Shown here one piece after another: positions 18,602 to 27,091 of a stretch of DNA of 64,000 nt. Source of the DNA: Limnobaculum parvum (GTDB lineage Bacteria; Pseudomonadota; Gammaproteobacteria; Enterobacterales; Enterobacteriaceae); the NCBI RefSeq assembly GCF_003096015.2, contig NZ_CP029185.2, positions 915,001 through 979,000 of the forward strand, written 5' to 3'. Position 1 is the first letter of the stretch. Each line of letters opens with the position of its first letter. Below the pieces are notes generated by a model. The model had not been told where the DNA came from, ran no database searches, and saw nothing but the letters and a program-made list of their open reading frames with translations. The position numbers were made by a program, and so were the translations under genes.

Positions 18602-20221
18602 ATGAGCAAAGCTCTCTCTATCGCATTAGCGCAGTTAAATTGGTTGGTTGGTGATATTGAAAGTAACACTAACCGAATGCTACAAACCATCAGCGAGCAA
18701 CAGCAGGCGGGAGCCGATCTGGTGATGTTTTCTGAGTTGGCCTTGACCGGTTATCCACCGGAAGATTTGCTTTATCGTGACGATCTCTATCAGCGTTGTG
18801 ATGAACAATTAGCCCGGCTACAGGCGGCTTCCTCTGAGACGGCGGTTATTGTTGGGCATCCATGGCGGGACAATGGGCATTTATATAATGCTCTTTCTAT
18901 GTTCTGGCAGGGAAATCTGGTGACTCGTTATTACAAGCAGCAACTACCCAACTATGGCGTATTTGATGAGAAACGTTATTTCAGCGCTGATGACAGAACC
19001 TGTTGCATCGAATTTAAAGGTTACCGCATTGGCTTACTGATTTGCGAAGACTTGTGGTTTAACGGCCCGGTTGATGCGCTGAAAGCGGCTAATGTTGATA
19101 TGATCCTGTCAATTAACGCTTCGCCTTATAACCGTGAAAAGCCTTATATCCGTAACCAATTACTGGCTGAACATTGTCATCGTACTCACTTACCGCTGGT
19201 GTATTTGAATCAGGTTGGTGGTCAGGATGAGCTGATTTTTGATGGCTGCTCGAAGGTTTTCGATGCCACTGGCAATATGACGCACAAACTGGCGGCATTC
19301 AAAGAGCAGACACAGTTGGTTAAATTTAACGGTTATCATATTGAATCAATGGTGCTGCCATCGCAGCCATCAGAACTGTCGCTGATTTATGATGCGTTGG
19401 TATTAGCGGTGCGCGATTATGCCAGCAAGAATGGCTTTAAAGGGGCGATTCTTGGTTTATCCGGCGGTATTGATTCTGCCTTGACACTGGCGATTGCCGT
19501 TGATGCATTGGGCAAAGATAAAGTTCAAGCTGTGATGATGCCTTTCCGCTATACCGCAGAAATCAGTATTGCAGATGCACGAGAAGAGGCGGAAATATTG
19601 GGCGTTGAGTTTGATATCATCTCTATTGAACCGATTTTTGATGCCTTCATGACTCAACTGGCACCGATGTTTGTTAATACGCGTCGTGATACCACCGAAG
19701 AGAACCTGCAGGCGCGCTGCCGCGGCGTTATTTTGATGGGGTTATCGAATAAACGTGGTAGCTTGGTGTTGACTACCGGAAATAAAAGTGAAATCGCTGT
19801 AGGGTATTCAACGCTTTATGGCGATATGGCTGGCGGTTTCGATGTATTAAAAGATGTACCAAAAACGCTGGTGTTCAAGCTATCGGAATATCGTAATACT
19901 CGTTCTCCGGTGATCCCTCAGCGGGTGATTGATCGTCCACCTTCTGCGGAACTGGCCCCCGATCAGAAAGATGAAGATAGTCTGCCGCCTTATCCGGTGC
20001 TGGATAAGATCCTCGATGGCTATGTGGAACGGGATATGTCCGTAGACCAATTGGTGGCTGAAGGCTTTGATGAGGCGATTGTGCGTAAGGTTATTCGTCT
20101 GGTTGATATTAATGAGTATAAGCGTCGGCAGTCACCGGTAGGTCCGAGGATTACTGCACGTAACTTTGGCAAAGATCGGCGTTATCCGATCACTTCCGGC
20201 TTTGGCCGTAAAAACTGGTAA
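18602..20221 (+). CDS. nadE: Glutamine-dependent NAD+ synthetase
   Basis: 539 residues: an N-terminal carbon-nitrogen hydrolase (glutaminase) domain (~1-250, with LLICEDLW holding the nucleophilic Cys and the catalytic Glu in FSELALTGYPPEDLL), then a C-terminal ATP-pyrophosphatase synthetase with the P-loop GLSGGIDSALT (~280). It amidates deamido-NAD using glutamine. E. coli K-12 instead has a short ammonia-dependent NadE elsewhere and no such gene in this position. Only 12 bp separate it from glnB, so the two are probably cotranscribed, linking NAD amidation with nitrogen sensing. Confidence 0.95.
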   Translation: MSKALSIALAQLNWLVGDIESNTNRMLQTISEQQQAGADLVMFSELALTGYPPEDLLYRDDLYQRCDEQLARLQAASSETAVIVGHPWRDNGHLYNALSMFWQGNLVTRYYKQQLPNYGVFDEKRYFSADDRTCCIEFKGYRIGLLICEDLWFNGPVDALKAANVDMILSINASPYNREKPYIRNQLLAEHCHRTHLPLVYLNQVGGQDELIFDGCSKVFDATGNMTHKLAAFKEQTQLVKFNGYHIESMVLPSQPSELSLIYDALVLAVRDYASKNGFKGAILGLSGGIDSALTLAIAVDALGKDKVQAVMMPFRYTAEISIADAREEAEILGVEFDIISIEPIFDAFMTQLAPMFVNTRRDTTEENLQARCRGVILMGLSNKRGSLVLTTGNKSEIAVGYSTLYGDMAGGFDVLKDVPKTLVFKLSEYRNTRSPVIPQRVIDRPPSAELAPDQKDEDSLPPYPVLDKILDGYVERDMSVDQLVAEGFDEAIVRKVIRLVDINEYKRRQSPVGPRITARNFGKDRRYPITSGFGRKNW

Positions 20222-20233
20222 GGGATTGATTTA

Positions 20234-20572
20234 ATGAAAAAAATTGACGCTATCATTAAGCCATTTAAGTTAGATGATGTTCGAGAAGCACTGGCGGAAG
20301 TGGGTATTACCGGTATGACGGTAACGGAAGTGAAAGGCTTTGGTCGTCAGAAAGGGCATACTGAACTGTATCGTGGCGCTGAATATATGGTGGATTTTCT
20401 ACCAAAAGTGAAAATTGAAATTGTTGTTGCCGACGATATTGTTGATACCTGTGTTGAAACTATTATGAATACCGCCCAAACGGGTAAAATTGGTGACGGT
20501 AAGATTTTTGTATTTGATGTTGCTCGCGTGGTACGTATTCGTACCGGCGAGCAAGACGAAGACGCTATCTGA
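20234..20572 (+). CDS. glnB: Nitrogen regulatory protein P-II (GlnB)
   Basis: 112 residues, the standard P-II length and nearly identical to E. coli GlnB. The uridylylated T-loop tyrosine is Tyr51 in LYRGAEYMVDF. The C-terminal signature TGKIGDGKIFVFDV is intact. It signals 2-oxoglutarate and glutamine status to GlnD, GlnE and NtrB. It is probably translated from the same message as nadE. Confidence 0.97.
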   Translation: MKKIDAIIKPFKLDDVREALAEVGITGMTVTEVKGFGRQKGHTELYRGAEYMVDFLPKVKIEIVVADDIVDTCVETIMNTAQTGKIGDGKIFVFDVARVVRIRTGEQDEDAI

Positions 20573-20587
20573 TTCCCCTTCCTTTTT

Positions 20588-20622
20588 AGGCCGTTGCTTG
20601 TAAAGACAACGGCTTATTCATC
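20588..20622 (+). terminator. glnB terminator
   Basis: GCCGTTG / CAACGGC stem followed by a T-rich stretch shortly after the glnB stop. The tail is interrupted, so efficiency may be moderate. Confidence 0.7.
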
Positions 20623-20697
20623 TTTTTATAGCTCGCAGTTTACAATATCGTATGTGGACCAAAATGCTCGATAGCCGTTTTTTCTTAATTGAATGAA

Positions 20698-20713
20698 AAG
20701 CAATCGATTGCTT
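20698..20713 (+). promoter_or_regulatory. Perfect 16-bp palindrome, candidate PurR operator of glyA
   Basis: AAGCAATCGATTGCTT is a perfect 16-bp palindrome with the central CG and 12 of 16 bases of the PUR box consensus. It lies about 110 bp upstream of glyA, which is PurR-controlled in E. coli. The assignment is inference from position and symmetry. Confidence 0.6.
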
Positions 20714-20821
20714 AAAAACCTCAATTTGGGTCTATTTAACAAGATGAAAACATATTACACTGGTTCAATGTTGTAATTAGTTACACCTTTACCAGTTGAT
20801 TAGCTTACTCAGGAGATGCGG

Positions 20822-22075
20822 ATGTTAAAGCGAGACATGAATATTGCCGATTATGATGTCGAATTATGGCAGGCCATACAAAAAGAAAATGTTCGCCAAG
20901 AAGAGCATATCGAGTTGATAGCTTCTGAAAACTACACCAGCCCGCGCGTCATGCAGGCTCAGGGAACTCAATTAACCAATAAATATGCCGAAGGGTATCC
21001 TGGTAAGCGTTATTACGGTGGTTGTGAGTATGTTGATATTGTTGAGCAGTTAGCTATCGATCGGGCCAAAGCGCTGTTTGGGGCTGACTATGCCAACGTT
21101 CAACCGCACTCTGGTTCTCAGGCTAACTCTGCGGTTTACATGGCATTACTGAATCCGGGAGATACTGTTCTGGGGATGAACTTGGCTCATGGTGGTCACC
21201 TGACTCACGGTTCTCCGGTTAACTTCTCCGGTAAGTTATACAACATCGTACCTTACGGTATTGATGAAAGCGGTCAAATTGATTATGACGATCTGGCTCG
21301 TCAGGCTGAAATCCACAAACCCAAAATGATCATTGGTGGTTTCTCCGCCTATTCCGGTATTGTTGACTGGGCAAAAATGCGTGAAATCGCAGACAAAATT
21401 GGTGCTTACCTGTTTGTTGATATGGCTCACGTTGCGGGTCTGATTGCTGCGGATGTCTATCCAAACCCGGTTCCTCATGCGCATGTGGTCACTACCACCA
21501 CGCACAAAACGCTGGCTGGCCCTCGCGGTGGTTTGATCTTAGCCAAGGGCGGAGATGAAGAGCTGTATAAAAAACTAAACTCAGCCGTATTCCCTGGCGG
21601 TCAGGGCGGCCCATTAATGCATGTGATCGCAGCAAAAGCGGTAGCGCTAAAAGAGGCAATGGAGCCTGAGTTTAAAACTTACCAGCAGCAGGTGGCTAAA
21701 AACGCCAAAGAGATGGTGGAAGTATTTAAATCTCGCGGATATAAGATTGTTTCTGGCGGAACTCAAAACCATCTGATGCTGCTGGATCTGGTTGATAAAG
21801 ATATTACCGGTAAAGATGCCGATGCTGCTTTAGGCAGAGCCAACATCACGGTAAATAAAAACAGCGTACCAAACGATCCAAGAAGCCCGTTTGTTACTTC
21901 AGGCGTCCGTTTGGGTACTCCTGCGGTGACTCGGCGTGGCTTTAAAGAAGCAGAAGTTCGCCAATTGGCTGGTTGGATTTGTGATGTGCTGGACAATATC
22001 AATGATGAAGCCACCATTGCCGCAGTGAAAGCGAAAGTTCTGGATATATGTAAACGCCATCCGGTTTACGCCTAG
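20822..22075 (+). CDS. glyA: Serine hydroxymethyltransferase GlyA
   Basis: PLP enzyme that interconverts serine and glycine with tetrahydrofolate, the main source of one-carbon units. The Schiff-base lysine lies in VVTTTTHKTLAGPRGG. From ATG 20822 the protein has 417 residues, the E. coli length. An ATG at 20816 abuts the AGGAG site directly, which is too close, so the second ATG with six-base spacing is the better start. E. coli has hmp between glnB and glyA; it is absent here. Confidence 0.97.
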   Translation: MLKRDMNIADYDVELWQAIQKENVRQEEHIELIASENYTSPRVMQAQGTQLTNKYAEGYPGKRYYGGCEYVDIVEQLAIDRAKALFGADYANVQPHSGSQANSAVYMALLNPGDTVLGMNLAHGGHLTHGSPVNFSGKLYNIVPYGIDESGQIDYDDLARQAEIHKPKMIIGGFSAYSGIVDWAKMREIADKIGAYLFVDMAHVAGLIAADVYPNPVPHAHVVTTTTHKTLAGPRGGLILAKGGDEELYKKLNSAVFPGGQGGPLMHVIAAKAVALKEAMEPEFKTYQQQVAKNAKEMVEVFKSRGYKIVSGGTQNHLMLLDLVDKDITGKDADAALGRANITVNKNSVPNDPRSPFVTSGVRLGTPAVTRRGFKEAEVRQLAGWICDVLDNINDEATIAAVKAKVLDICKRHPVYA

Positions 22076-22146
22076 TTGCGTCAACAGCCATGACGCTGAT
22101 TTTCATATATCGTGATAATTAGCGTCAGGAGCGACTCTGTTAATTA

Positions 22147-22182
22147 CAGGCACTATATCGATATATAGCGCCTGTTTTTTTA
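22147..22182 (+). terminator. glyA terminator
   Basis: A 28-nt near-perfect hairpin (CAGGC-A-CTATAT / ATATAG-C-GCCTG) followed by seven T residues. Confidence 0.93.
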
Positions 22183-22246
22183 CTGGCAATCGTCACGACA
22201 GACACTGATAATCTACAGTGTATTTATGATAACCAAGGAGAAGTGT

Positions 22247-22621
22247 GTGAAAAAGCATAACCCAGGTTTTGAACAGTTGTGTGAAGCTGCGCGTAAAAAT
22301 GTACATGAAGTCAGTATCCAGCAAGTAAAAGAGATGATGGATAAGGGAACAATCCCTCTGGTTCTGGACGTTCGTGAAGAGAGTGAGTTTCATAAAGACC
22401 ATATTCCCAACGCAAAGCATCTGGGTCGTGGCATTTTAGAACGTGATATTGAAACCGTTGTTCCTGATAAAGCGACACCATTAGTATTGTATTGCGGCGG
22501 TGGCTATCGTTCTGCGTTGGCGGCAGAAAGTATCCAAAAGATGGGTTATACCAACGTGCTTTCAATGGATGGGGGATACCGTGGCTGGAATGAGGCCAAC
22601 TATCCGTTGGTAAAAGAGTAA
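22247..22621 (+). CDS. Rhodanese-like sulfurtransferase
   Basis: Single-domain rhodanese of 124 residues. The motif LDVREESEFHKDHIPNAKHL is the typical N-terminal part. The catalytic loop is CGGGYR, with Cys as the persulfide-carrying residue, and the ending GGYRGWNEANYPL is characteristic. An open frame begins at ATG 22226, but AAGGAG at 22235-22240 points to GTG 22247, which I use. It leads a possible operon with a DUF1007 protein (18 bp downstream), a NicO transporter and a GDPD. The sulfur donor and acceptor cannot be read from sequence. Confidence 0.85.
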   Translation: MKKHNPGFEQLCEAARKNVHEVSIQQVKEMMDKGTIPLVLDVREESEFHKDHIPNAKHLGRGILERDIETVVPDKATPLVLYCGGGYRSALAAESIQKMGYTNVLSMDGGYRGWNEANYPLVKE

Positions 22622-22639
22622 TCTATTAAGCAAATCCTC

Positions 22640-23278
22640 ATGGCACTGATAACTCGAACCCTGCTGTTTGTCATGATGTGCCTGCTGAGTCCATTAGCGG
22701 GCGCTCATCCCCATAGCTTTATTGATATTGATTCAAGCTTAGTTATCCAAAAACAGGAGCTGGTCGGTGTTCGTATGGTATGGGAGATGGACGAACTGAC
22801 ATCGGCAGAATTACTGCTGGATGCGGCCATGGCAAAAGATTCACCTACGGTTTGGCAAAGTATGGCGGATGAGCTAATGGAAAATACGCGTAATCAGCTC
22901 TACTTCAGCTATATGAAATCCAACGGTAAGCCGGTTCAGTTTGCCGAAAAGGCGGATAACTACTCGCTGTCACGACACGGTAATAAAGCCGTATTTACCT
23001 TTGTTCTGCCAATAGCCAATCCAATTCCGTTGAAAAATAGCACCATCACGCTGTCAACTTATGAACAAAGCTACTATGTGGATATGCGCTATCCGTCAGA
23101 AAAGTCAATTCATCTGCCTGATGACATCACTGGAATATGTAGCGTTAAGTTAACCTCGCCCAAACCGGATGTTTCTTTGATGGCTTATGCCAACTCGCTA
23201 GATAAAAATGATTCACCGGGAGAAGATATGATGTTGGGTAGTAAATTTGCCCAAATCGTGACGTTGAAATGCCATTAA
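22640..23278 (+). CDS. DUF1007 family secreted protein, partner of a NicO metal transporter
   Basis: 212 residues with an N-terminal signal peptide (LLFVMMCLLSPLAGA) and then HPHSFID, the His-rich start of the mature protein typical of DUF1007. Members of this family are found next to NicO/RcnA-like nickel-cobalt transporters and are thought to be periplasmic helpers. Here the stop overlaps the next start by 10 nt, which indicates translational coupling. The His-rich N-terminus and the coupling suggest metal handling; the exact function is not established. Confidence 0.8.
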   Translation: MALITRTLLFVMMCLLSPLAGAHPHSFIDIDSSLVIQKQELVGVRMVWEMDELTSAELLLDAAMAKDSPTVWQSMADELMENTRNQLYFSYMKSNGKPVQFAEKADNYSLSRHGNKAVFTFVLPIANPIPLKNSTITLSTYEQSYYVDMRYPSEKSIHLPDDITGICSVKLTSPKPDVSLMAYANSLDKNDSPGEDMMLGSKFAQIVTLKCH

Positions 23279-24276
23279 TAAAGCGTAAACCCAATAATTT
23301 CTCTGGCCGTTTTTGGCCTCTATACCTTTGCCTGATTATTCTTGTATTGCTGGCTGCGCTGGTTTGGTTAAAGTGGCCAGACTTTCTATTACAAAGCTCT
23401 GTTTGGCAAAAGCAACTGCATCAACAACTGGTTTCATTGTTACAGCAGGTTAAGCAATTTCCGCTGGAAAGCGGCGGCATGCTGATGTTATTCAGCTTTA
23501 TCTACGGCGTACTTCATTCCGCCGGGCCGGGGCACGGCAAGGTGATTATCACCGCCTATCTCGCGACTCATCCCTTGAAACTGCGGGCCAGCCTGTTATT
23601 AACTTTAGCGGCTTCGTTGGTACAGGGCGTGGTGGCAATTTTGCTGGTTACCGTGGTGCTTTCACTATTTCAGCTTTCAACCCGAACCATTCATCAAAGT
23701 AATTTCTGGATGGAGAAGGGCAGCTATTTGCTGATTGTGTTGGTGGGAGGCATTCTTTGCTGCCGAGCTATACGGCAATTGAGTCGTATGGCAAAACAAA
23801 AATCTGCACCACAAATGATTAAAATAAATTCTCTGACACCGCTGGAACTCGGACATGTGCATAGTGCCAACTGTGGATGTGGTCATCGTCATTTACCTAC
23901 CGCCGATGAGTTGGAGGTTTCCGGTGGATGGAAAACCAATCTAGCGATTATTCTTTCTATTGGTATTCGCCCTTGTTCTGGCGCAATTCTGGTATTACTG
24001 TTTTCTAAAGTGATTGATGCTTATCCGTGGGGAATAGCCGCAGCGATGGTGATGGCGCTGGGTACTGCCACAACCATCTCTCTGCTAGCGCTGTTTGTTC
24101 ATTATGCTCGACGGCTAGCGGAAAAAGTGACGGCAACCCGCCAGCGCCCTGAATGGAGCAAGGTGGCGCTTATTTCTTTTTCATTATTCGGTGGTGTGAT
24201 GCTGATTCTGTTTGGCTTGGTTCTGTATTATGGTGTGTCGCCAGCGGTATCCGGTGGATTACGCTATTTTGGGTGA
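23269..24276 (+). CDS. NicO-family nickel/cobalt transporter (RcnA-like)
   Basis: 335-residue inner-membrane protein with about seven hydrophobic segments. The family signature HSAGPGHGKVIITAYL is in the second helix pair, and SIGIRPCSGAILVLLF is the second conserved motif. Between them is a metal-binding-looking loop with His and Cys (HVHSANCGCGHRH). NicO proteins export or import nickel and cobalt; the direction here cannot be told. It overlaps the DUF1007 gene by 10 nt. In E. coli the related RcnA is elsewhere and has a different regulator. Confidence 0.87.
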   Translation: MPLIKRKPNNFSGRFWPLYLCLIILVLLAALVWLKWPDFLLQSSVWQKQLHQQLVSLLQQVKQFPLESGGMLMLFSFIYGVLHSAGPGHGKVIITAYLATHPLKLRASLLLTLAASLVQGVVAILLVTVVLSLFQLSTRTIHQSNFWMEKGSYLLIVLVGGILCCRAIRQLSRMAKQKSAPQMIKINSLTPLELGHVHSANCGCGHRHLPTADELEVSGGWKTNLAIILSIGIRPCSGAILVLLFSKVIDAYPWGIAAAMVMALGTATTISLLALFVHYARRLAEKVTATRQRPEWSKVALISFSLFGGVMLILFGLVLYYGVSPAVSGGLRYFG

Positions 24277-24306
24277 TGGTATTCGAGTTTATTCACGGGA
24301 AATATT

Positions 24307-25053
24307 ATGAGAACTATTTTCGCCCATCGGGGCGTGTCATCACTGGCGCCAGAAAATACCTTATCTGCCATTAAGCTATGTACTGACTATCAGGTGCGCT
24401 GGTTTGAGTGTGATATTGATATTCTTCACGACGGCACCATTGTACTGTTTCATGACTCCACTCTCGATCGCTGTACCAACCGTTCCGGTTCGCTGTTTGC
24501 ATTAAATCGGCAAGACTTGGATCAGATTGATGCCGGAAACTGGTTTGGTGATGAATATCGCGACGAACGCATTCCTACTCTGGAACAGCTGATAGCGATG
24601 ATGAACCAGTATCAGCTAAACGCCAATATTGAAATCAAATCCGGTGATGTCAGTGCAGAAGCCAGCCATCGTTTGCTGGCAGGATTAGATCGAGCGTTAA
24701 ATCAGCTTGATGACGGGCGGGAATATATTATTTCTAGCTTCAATCCAATGCTGTTGGCGGAGTTTAAGCGATTACGACCTCAGGCTCGAGTCGCTTGCCT
24801 GTTTGAAACCCATACGCTAAACGATGATTGGCATATGATTATGGAATGGACAGGAGCGGAGTGTATTCATCCTCAAAATGAAGGGCTGACTCAACAGCAG
24901 GTACAGCTGTTTAAAAGTAAAGGCTATCAGGTCAATGTCTGGACGGTTAACACCAAAGATCGCGCCAATCAGCTGTTTAACTGGGGGGTGGATGGCATCT
25001 TCACCGATTTTCCGCAGCACTTACCCAAATATTCACAGCTCAATGACGTATAG
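24307..25053 (+). CDS. Glycerophosphodiester phosphodiesterase (UgpQ-like)
   Basis: 248-residue GDPD-family TIM barrel, apparently cytoplasmic since no signal peptide is present. Catalytic features are FAHRGVSSLAPENTLSAI (His/Arg and Glu), ECDIDILHDGTIVLFHDSTLDR and NIEIK (metal-binding Glu). It hydrolyses deacylated phospholipid head groups to glycerol-3-phosphate and alcohol. It follows the NicO gene by 30 bp and may be in the same operon, though the link to metals is not evident. Its stop codon lies inside an 11-bp tandem repeat. Confidence 0.88.
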   Translation: MRTIFAHRGVSSLAPENTLSAIKLCTDYQVRWFECDIDILHDGTIVLFHDSTLDRCTNRSGSLFALNRQDLDQIDAGNWFGDEYRDERIPTLEQLIAMMNQYQLNANIEIKSGDVSAEASHRLLAGLDRALNQLDDGREYIISSFNPMLLAEFKRLRPQARVACLFETHTLNDDWHMIMEWTGAECIHPQNEGLTQQQVQLFKSKGYQVNVWTVNTKDRANQLFNWGVDGIFTDFPQHLPKYSQLNDV

Positions 25054-25085
25054 ATGACGTATAGATGACGTATAGATGACGTATA
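25043..25085 (+). repeat. Four tandem copies of an 11-bp unit at the end of the GDPD gene
   Basis: ATGACGTATAG occurs four times in direct tandem (the last copy ends ATAA). The first copy encodes the last codons and stop of the GDPD gene, and each further copy repeats an ATG and a TAG. This is slippage-type DNA and should vary in copy number. Confidence 0.95.
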
Positions 25086-25156
25086 AAAAGCGAAGTTGAT
25101 TTCTCGGATTCAGGGGGAAGAGATTGAGACTTGGGATCAAGAAATGAATACCATTA

Positions 25157-25196
25157 TATTTCAGGGAAGCACAGTGAGGCTTCCCTGAAATAAAAC
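25157..25196. terminator. Bidirectional terminator between the GDPD gene and suhB
   Basis: A 12-bp perfect stem TTTCAGGGAAGC / GCTTCCCTGAAA with A/T-rich flanks on both sides, between the convergent GDPD and suhB genes. Confidence 0.85.
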
Positions 25197-25205
25197 AAGA
25201 CAGCA

Positions 25206-26009
25206 TTAACGCTTTAATGCATCGCTTAACTCATCACGTACGGTTGAAAGCAGAGCTTTCACCACGCGTGGATTACCTGCCACAACGTTGCCTGAAACAT
25301 AAGAGTTATGTCCGCCAACGAAGTCAGTCACGATACCGCCAGACTCGCGTACCAGCAGTTCGCCAGCAGCAAAATCCCACGGTTTCAGACCAATTTCAAA
25401 GAAGCCATCAACGCGAGAAGAAGCAACATAAGCCAGATCTAACGCGGCTGAGCCGGTGCGGCGGAAGTCCGCGCATTGGGTGAACAACTTGCCAACCATA
25501 TTGATATAGGTCGCAGAGTGCTGTTTTGCTTTGAATGGGAAACCGGTAGCCAGAACGGTGCCGGAAAGATCTTTCGCGTTTGTACCACGTAAACGGTAGC
25601 CATTTAGCTGCGCGCCCTGACCGCGGGTCGCGGTAAACAGTTCATTACGCATAGGATCGTACACCACAGCAACTTCCGTGCGGCCTTTTACGCGCACAGC
25701 AATAGAGACGCTGAAGTGTGGGAATCGTTTAATAAAGTTGGAGGTGCCATCCAGCGGATCGATAATCCATTGTACATCCTGGTCTTCTCCAGCCAGTTCA
25801 CCGCGTTCTTCACTGATGATGGTATGTTGAGGATAAGCTTTACGGATAACATCAATAATCAGATGTTCTGCTTCGCGATCAACGTTGGTGACAAAGTCAT
25901 TGTTACCTTTTTGGCTTGCTTCAACGGCGTCAGGTGTTTCATAAAACTTGGCGATCAGATTGCCGGCCTTACGTGCAGCACGTACGGCGATGTTCAGCAT
26001 AGGATGCAT
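25206..26009 (-). CDS. suhB: Inositol-1-monophosphatase SuhB
   Basis: 267 residues, nearly identical to E. coli SuhB. Metal-binding motifs of the inositol monophosphatase family are visible: EERGE, DPLDGTSNFI and the C-terminal WDFAAGELLVRESGG. Besides phosphatase activity, SuhB is a factor in rRNA transcription antitermination complexes (Nus factors). It is divergent from trmJ across 131 bp. Confidence 0.97.
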   Translation of the reverse strand: MHPMLNIAVRAARKAGNLIAKFYETPDAVEASQKGNNDFVTNVDREAEHLIIDVIRKAYPQHTIISEERGELAGEDQDVQWIIDPLDGTSNFIKRFPHFSVSIAVRVKGRTEVAVVYDPMRNELFTATRGQGAQLNGYRLRGTNAKDLSGTVLATGFPFKAKQHSATYINMVGKLFTQCADFRRTGSAALDLAYVASSRVDGFFEIGLKPWDFAAGELLVRESGGIVTDFVGGHNSYVSGNVVAGNPRVVKALLSTVRDELSDALKR

Positions 26010-26140
26010 GGGTATCTTCCACTAAATGTTAAAGAACAGAGAAATATAAAGCGGGCGAAGTATACCAGAGGATCGGCAAAATATATAGGCTGTGTTACTA
26101 TTCATTCCCATAACTTTTAGCGCACAGAATTTTGTTTTTT

Positions 26141-26914
26141 ATGTCAGAGCTTATCTCCGAGAAAATTGGACTGGATAATATCCGTATCGTGCTAGTCGAA
26201 ACCTCCCATACTGGCAACATGGGTTCTACCGCCAGAGCCATGAAAACCATGGGGCTGACAAATTTATATTTGGTGAATCCACTGGTAAAACCTGATTCGC
26301 AAGCCATCGCTTTGGCTGCTGGTGCCAGCGATATTATCGGTAATGCCACCATTGTCGATACCTTGGATCAGGCATTAGAAGGATGCCGTCTGGTGGTGGG
26401 TACTAGCGCGCGTTCCCGTACTCTACAGTGGCCAATGCTAGAACCGCGGGAATGCGGCGTAAAAATGTGTCAGGAGTCATCTCAGGCACCGGTAGCGCTA
26501 GTTTTTGGTCGCGAACGAGTTGGCCTGACGAATGATGAACTGCAAAAGTGCCATTATCACGTAGCGATTCCTGCCAATCCGGATTACAGCTCGTTAAATC
26601 TGGCGATGGCGGTACAGATTCTGGCTTATGAAATTCGTGTTGCCTGGTTGGATCAGCAAGAGAGCAATAAACCACAAGCCGTGGTAGTGGAAGATGATGT
26701 TTATCCACTGGCAGAAGATTTGGAGCGTTTCTATCAGCATCTGGAATCGGTACTGTTGAATATCGGTTTTATTCGCGCGGCTCACCCAGGGCAAGTGATG
26801 AATAAACTGCGCCGCTTAATTAATCGTGCTCGCCCAGAGAGTCAGGAATTAAACATTCTGCGCGGGATTTTAAGTGCTATAGATAATCCCGATACAAGAA
26901 ATAGGCAGAAATAA
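26141..26914 (+). CDS. trmJ: tRNA (cytidine/uridine-32) 2'-O-methyltransferase TrmJ
   Basis: SPOUT methyltransferase acting on position 32 of the tRNA anticodon loop. Family motifs: VETSHTGNMGSTARAMKTMGL, LVFGRERVGLTN and the knot segment SSLNLAMAVQILAYE. From ATG 26141 it has 257 residues, about ten more than E. coli because of an N-terminal SELISEKIGL before the conserved DNIRIVLVE. No good Shine-Dalgarno is visible at this ATG, and an in-frame TTG lies at 26132. The start is therefore less certain than the gene. It lies just upstream of iscR as in E. coli. Confidence 0.95.
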   Translation: MSELISEKIGLDNIRIVLVETSHTGNMGSTARAMKTMGLTNLYLVNPLVKPDSQAIALAAGASDIIGNATIVDTLDQALEGCRLVVGTSARSRTLQWPMLEPRECGVKMCQESSQAPVALVFGRERVGLTNDELQKCHYHVAIPANPDYSSLNLAMAVQILAYEIRVAWLDQQESNKPQAVVVEDDVYPLAEDLERFYQHLESVLLNIGFIRAAHPGQVMNKLRRLINRARPESQELNILRGILSAIDNPDTRNRQK

Positions 26915-27000
26915 TCCTGAATGAACACCTTTTCAATTGTTAAAATACGGGCGACAATAGCGGGCCTGTCTGGATTGAGCGGTGTTTTAGTGGCTTAATA

Positions 27001-27025
27001 ATACCTGACTAAAATACTCAACTAA
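27001..27025 (+). promoter_or_regulatory. IscR type 1 binding site, upstream copy
   Basis: 25-bp site starting ATACCTGACT and ending in ACTCAACTAA. It matches the type 1 IscR consensus (ATA-SYY-GACT-RWWWY-AGTC-RRS-TAT) at all but two positions. It implies repression of isc by [2Fe-2S]-IscR. Confidence 0.85.
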
Positions 27026-27050
27026 ATAGTTGACTGAAATACTTGGGAAT
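27026..27050 (+). promoter_or_regulatory. IscR type 1 binding site, promoter-proximal copy
   Basis: A second 25-bp site starting ATAGTTGACT, immediately abutting the first with no spacer and matching at about 22 of 25 positions. It contains a likely -35 (TTGACT, 27030-27035) of the iscR promoter, so bound IscR would block polymerase. Confidence 0.82.
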
Positions 27051-27091
27051 GCCAAACTACCTGCATCTTCAGAAACAGATGGGCATTAACA

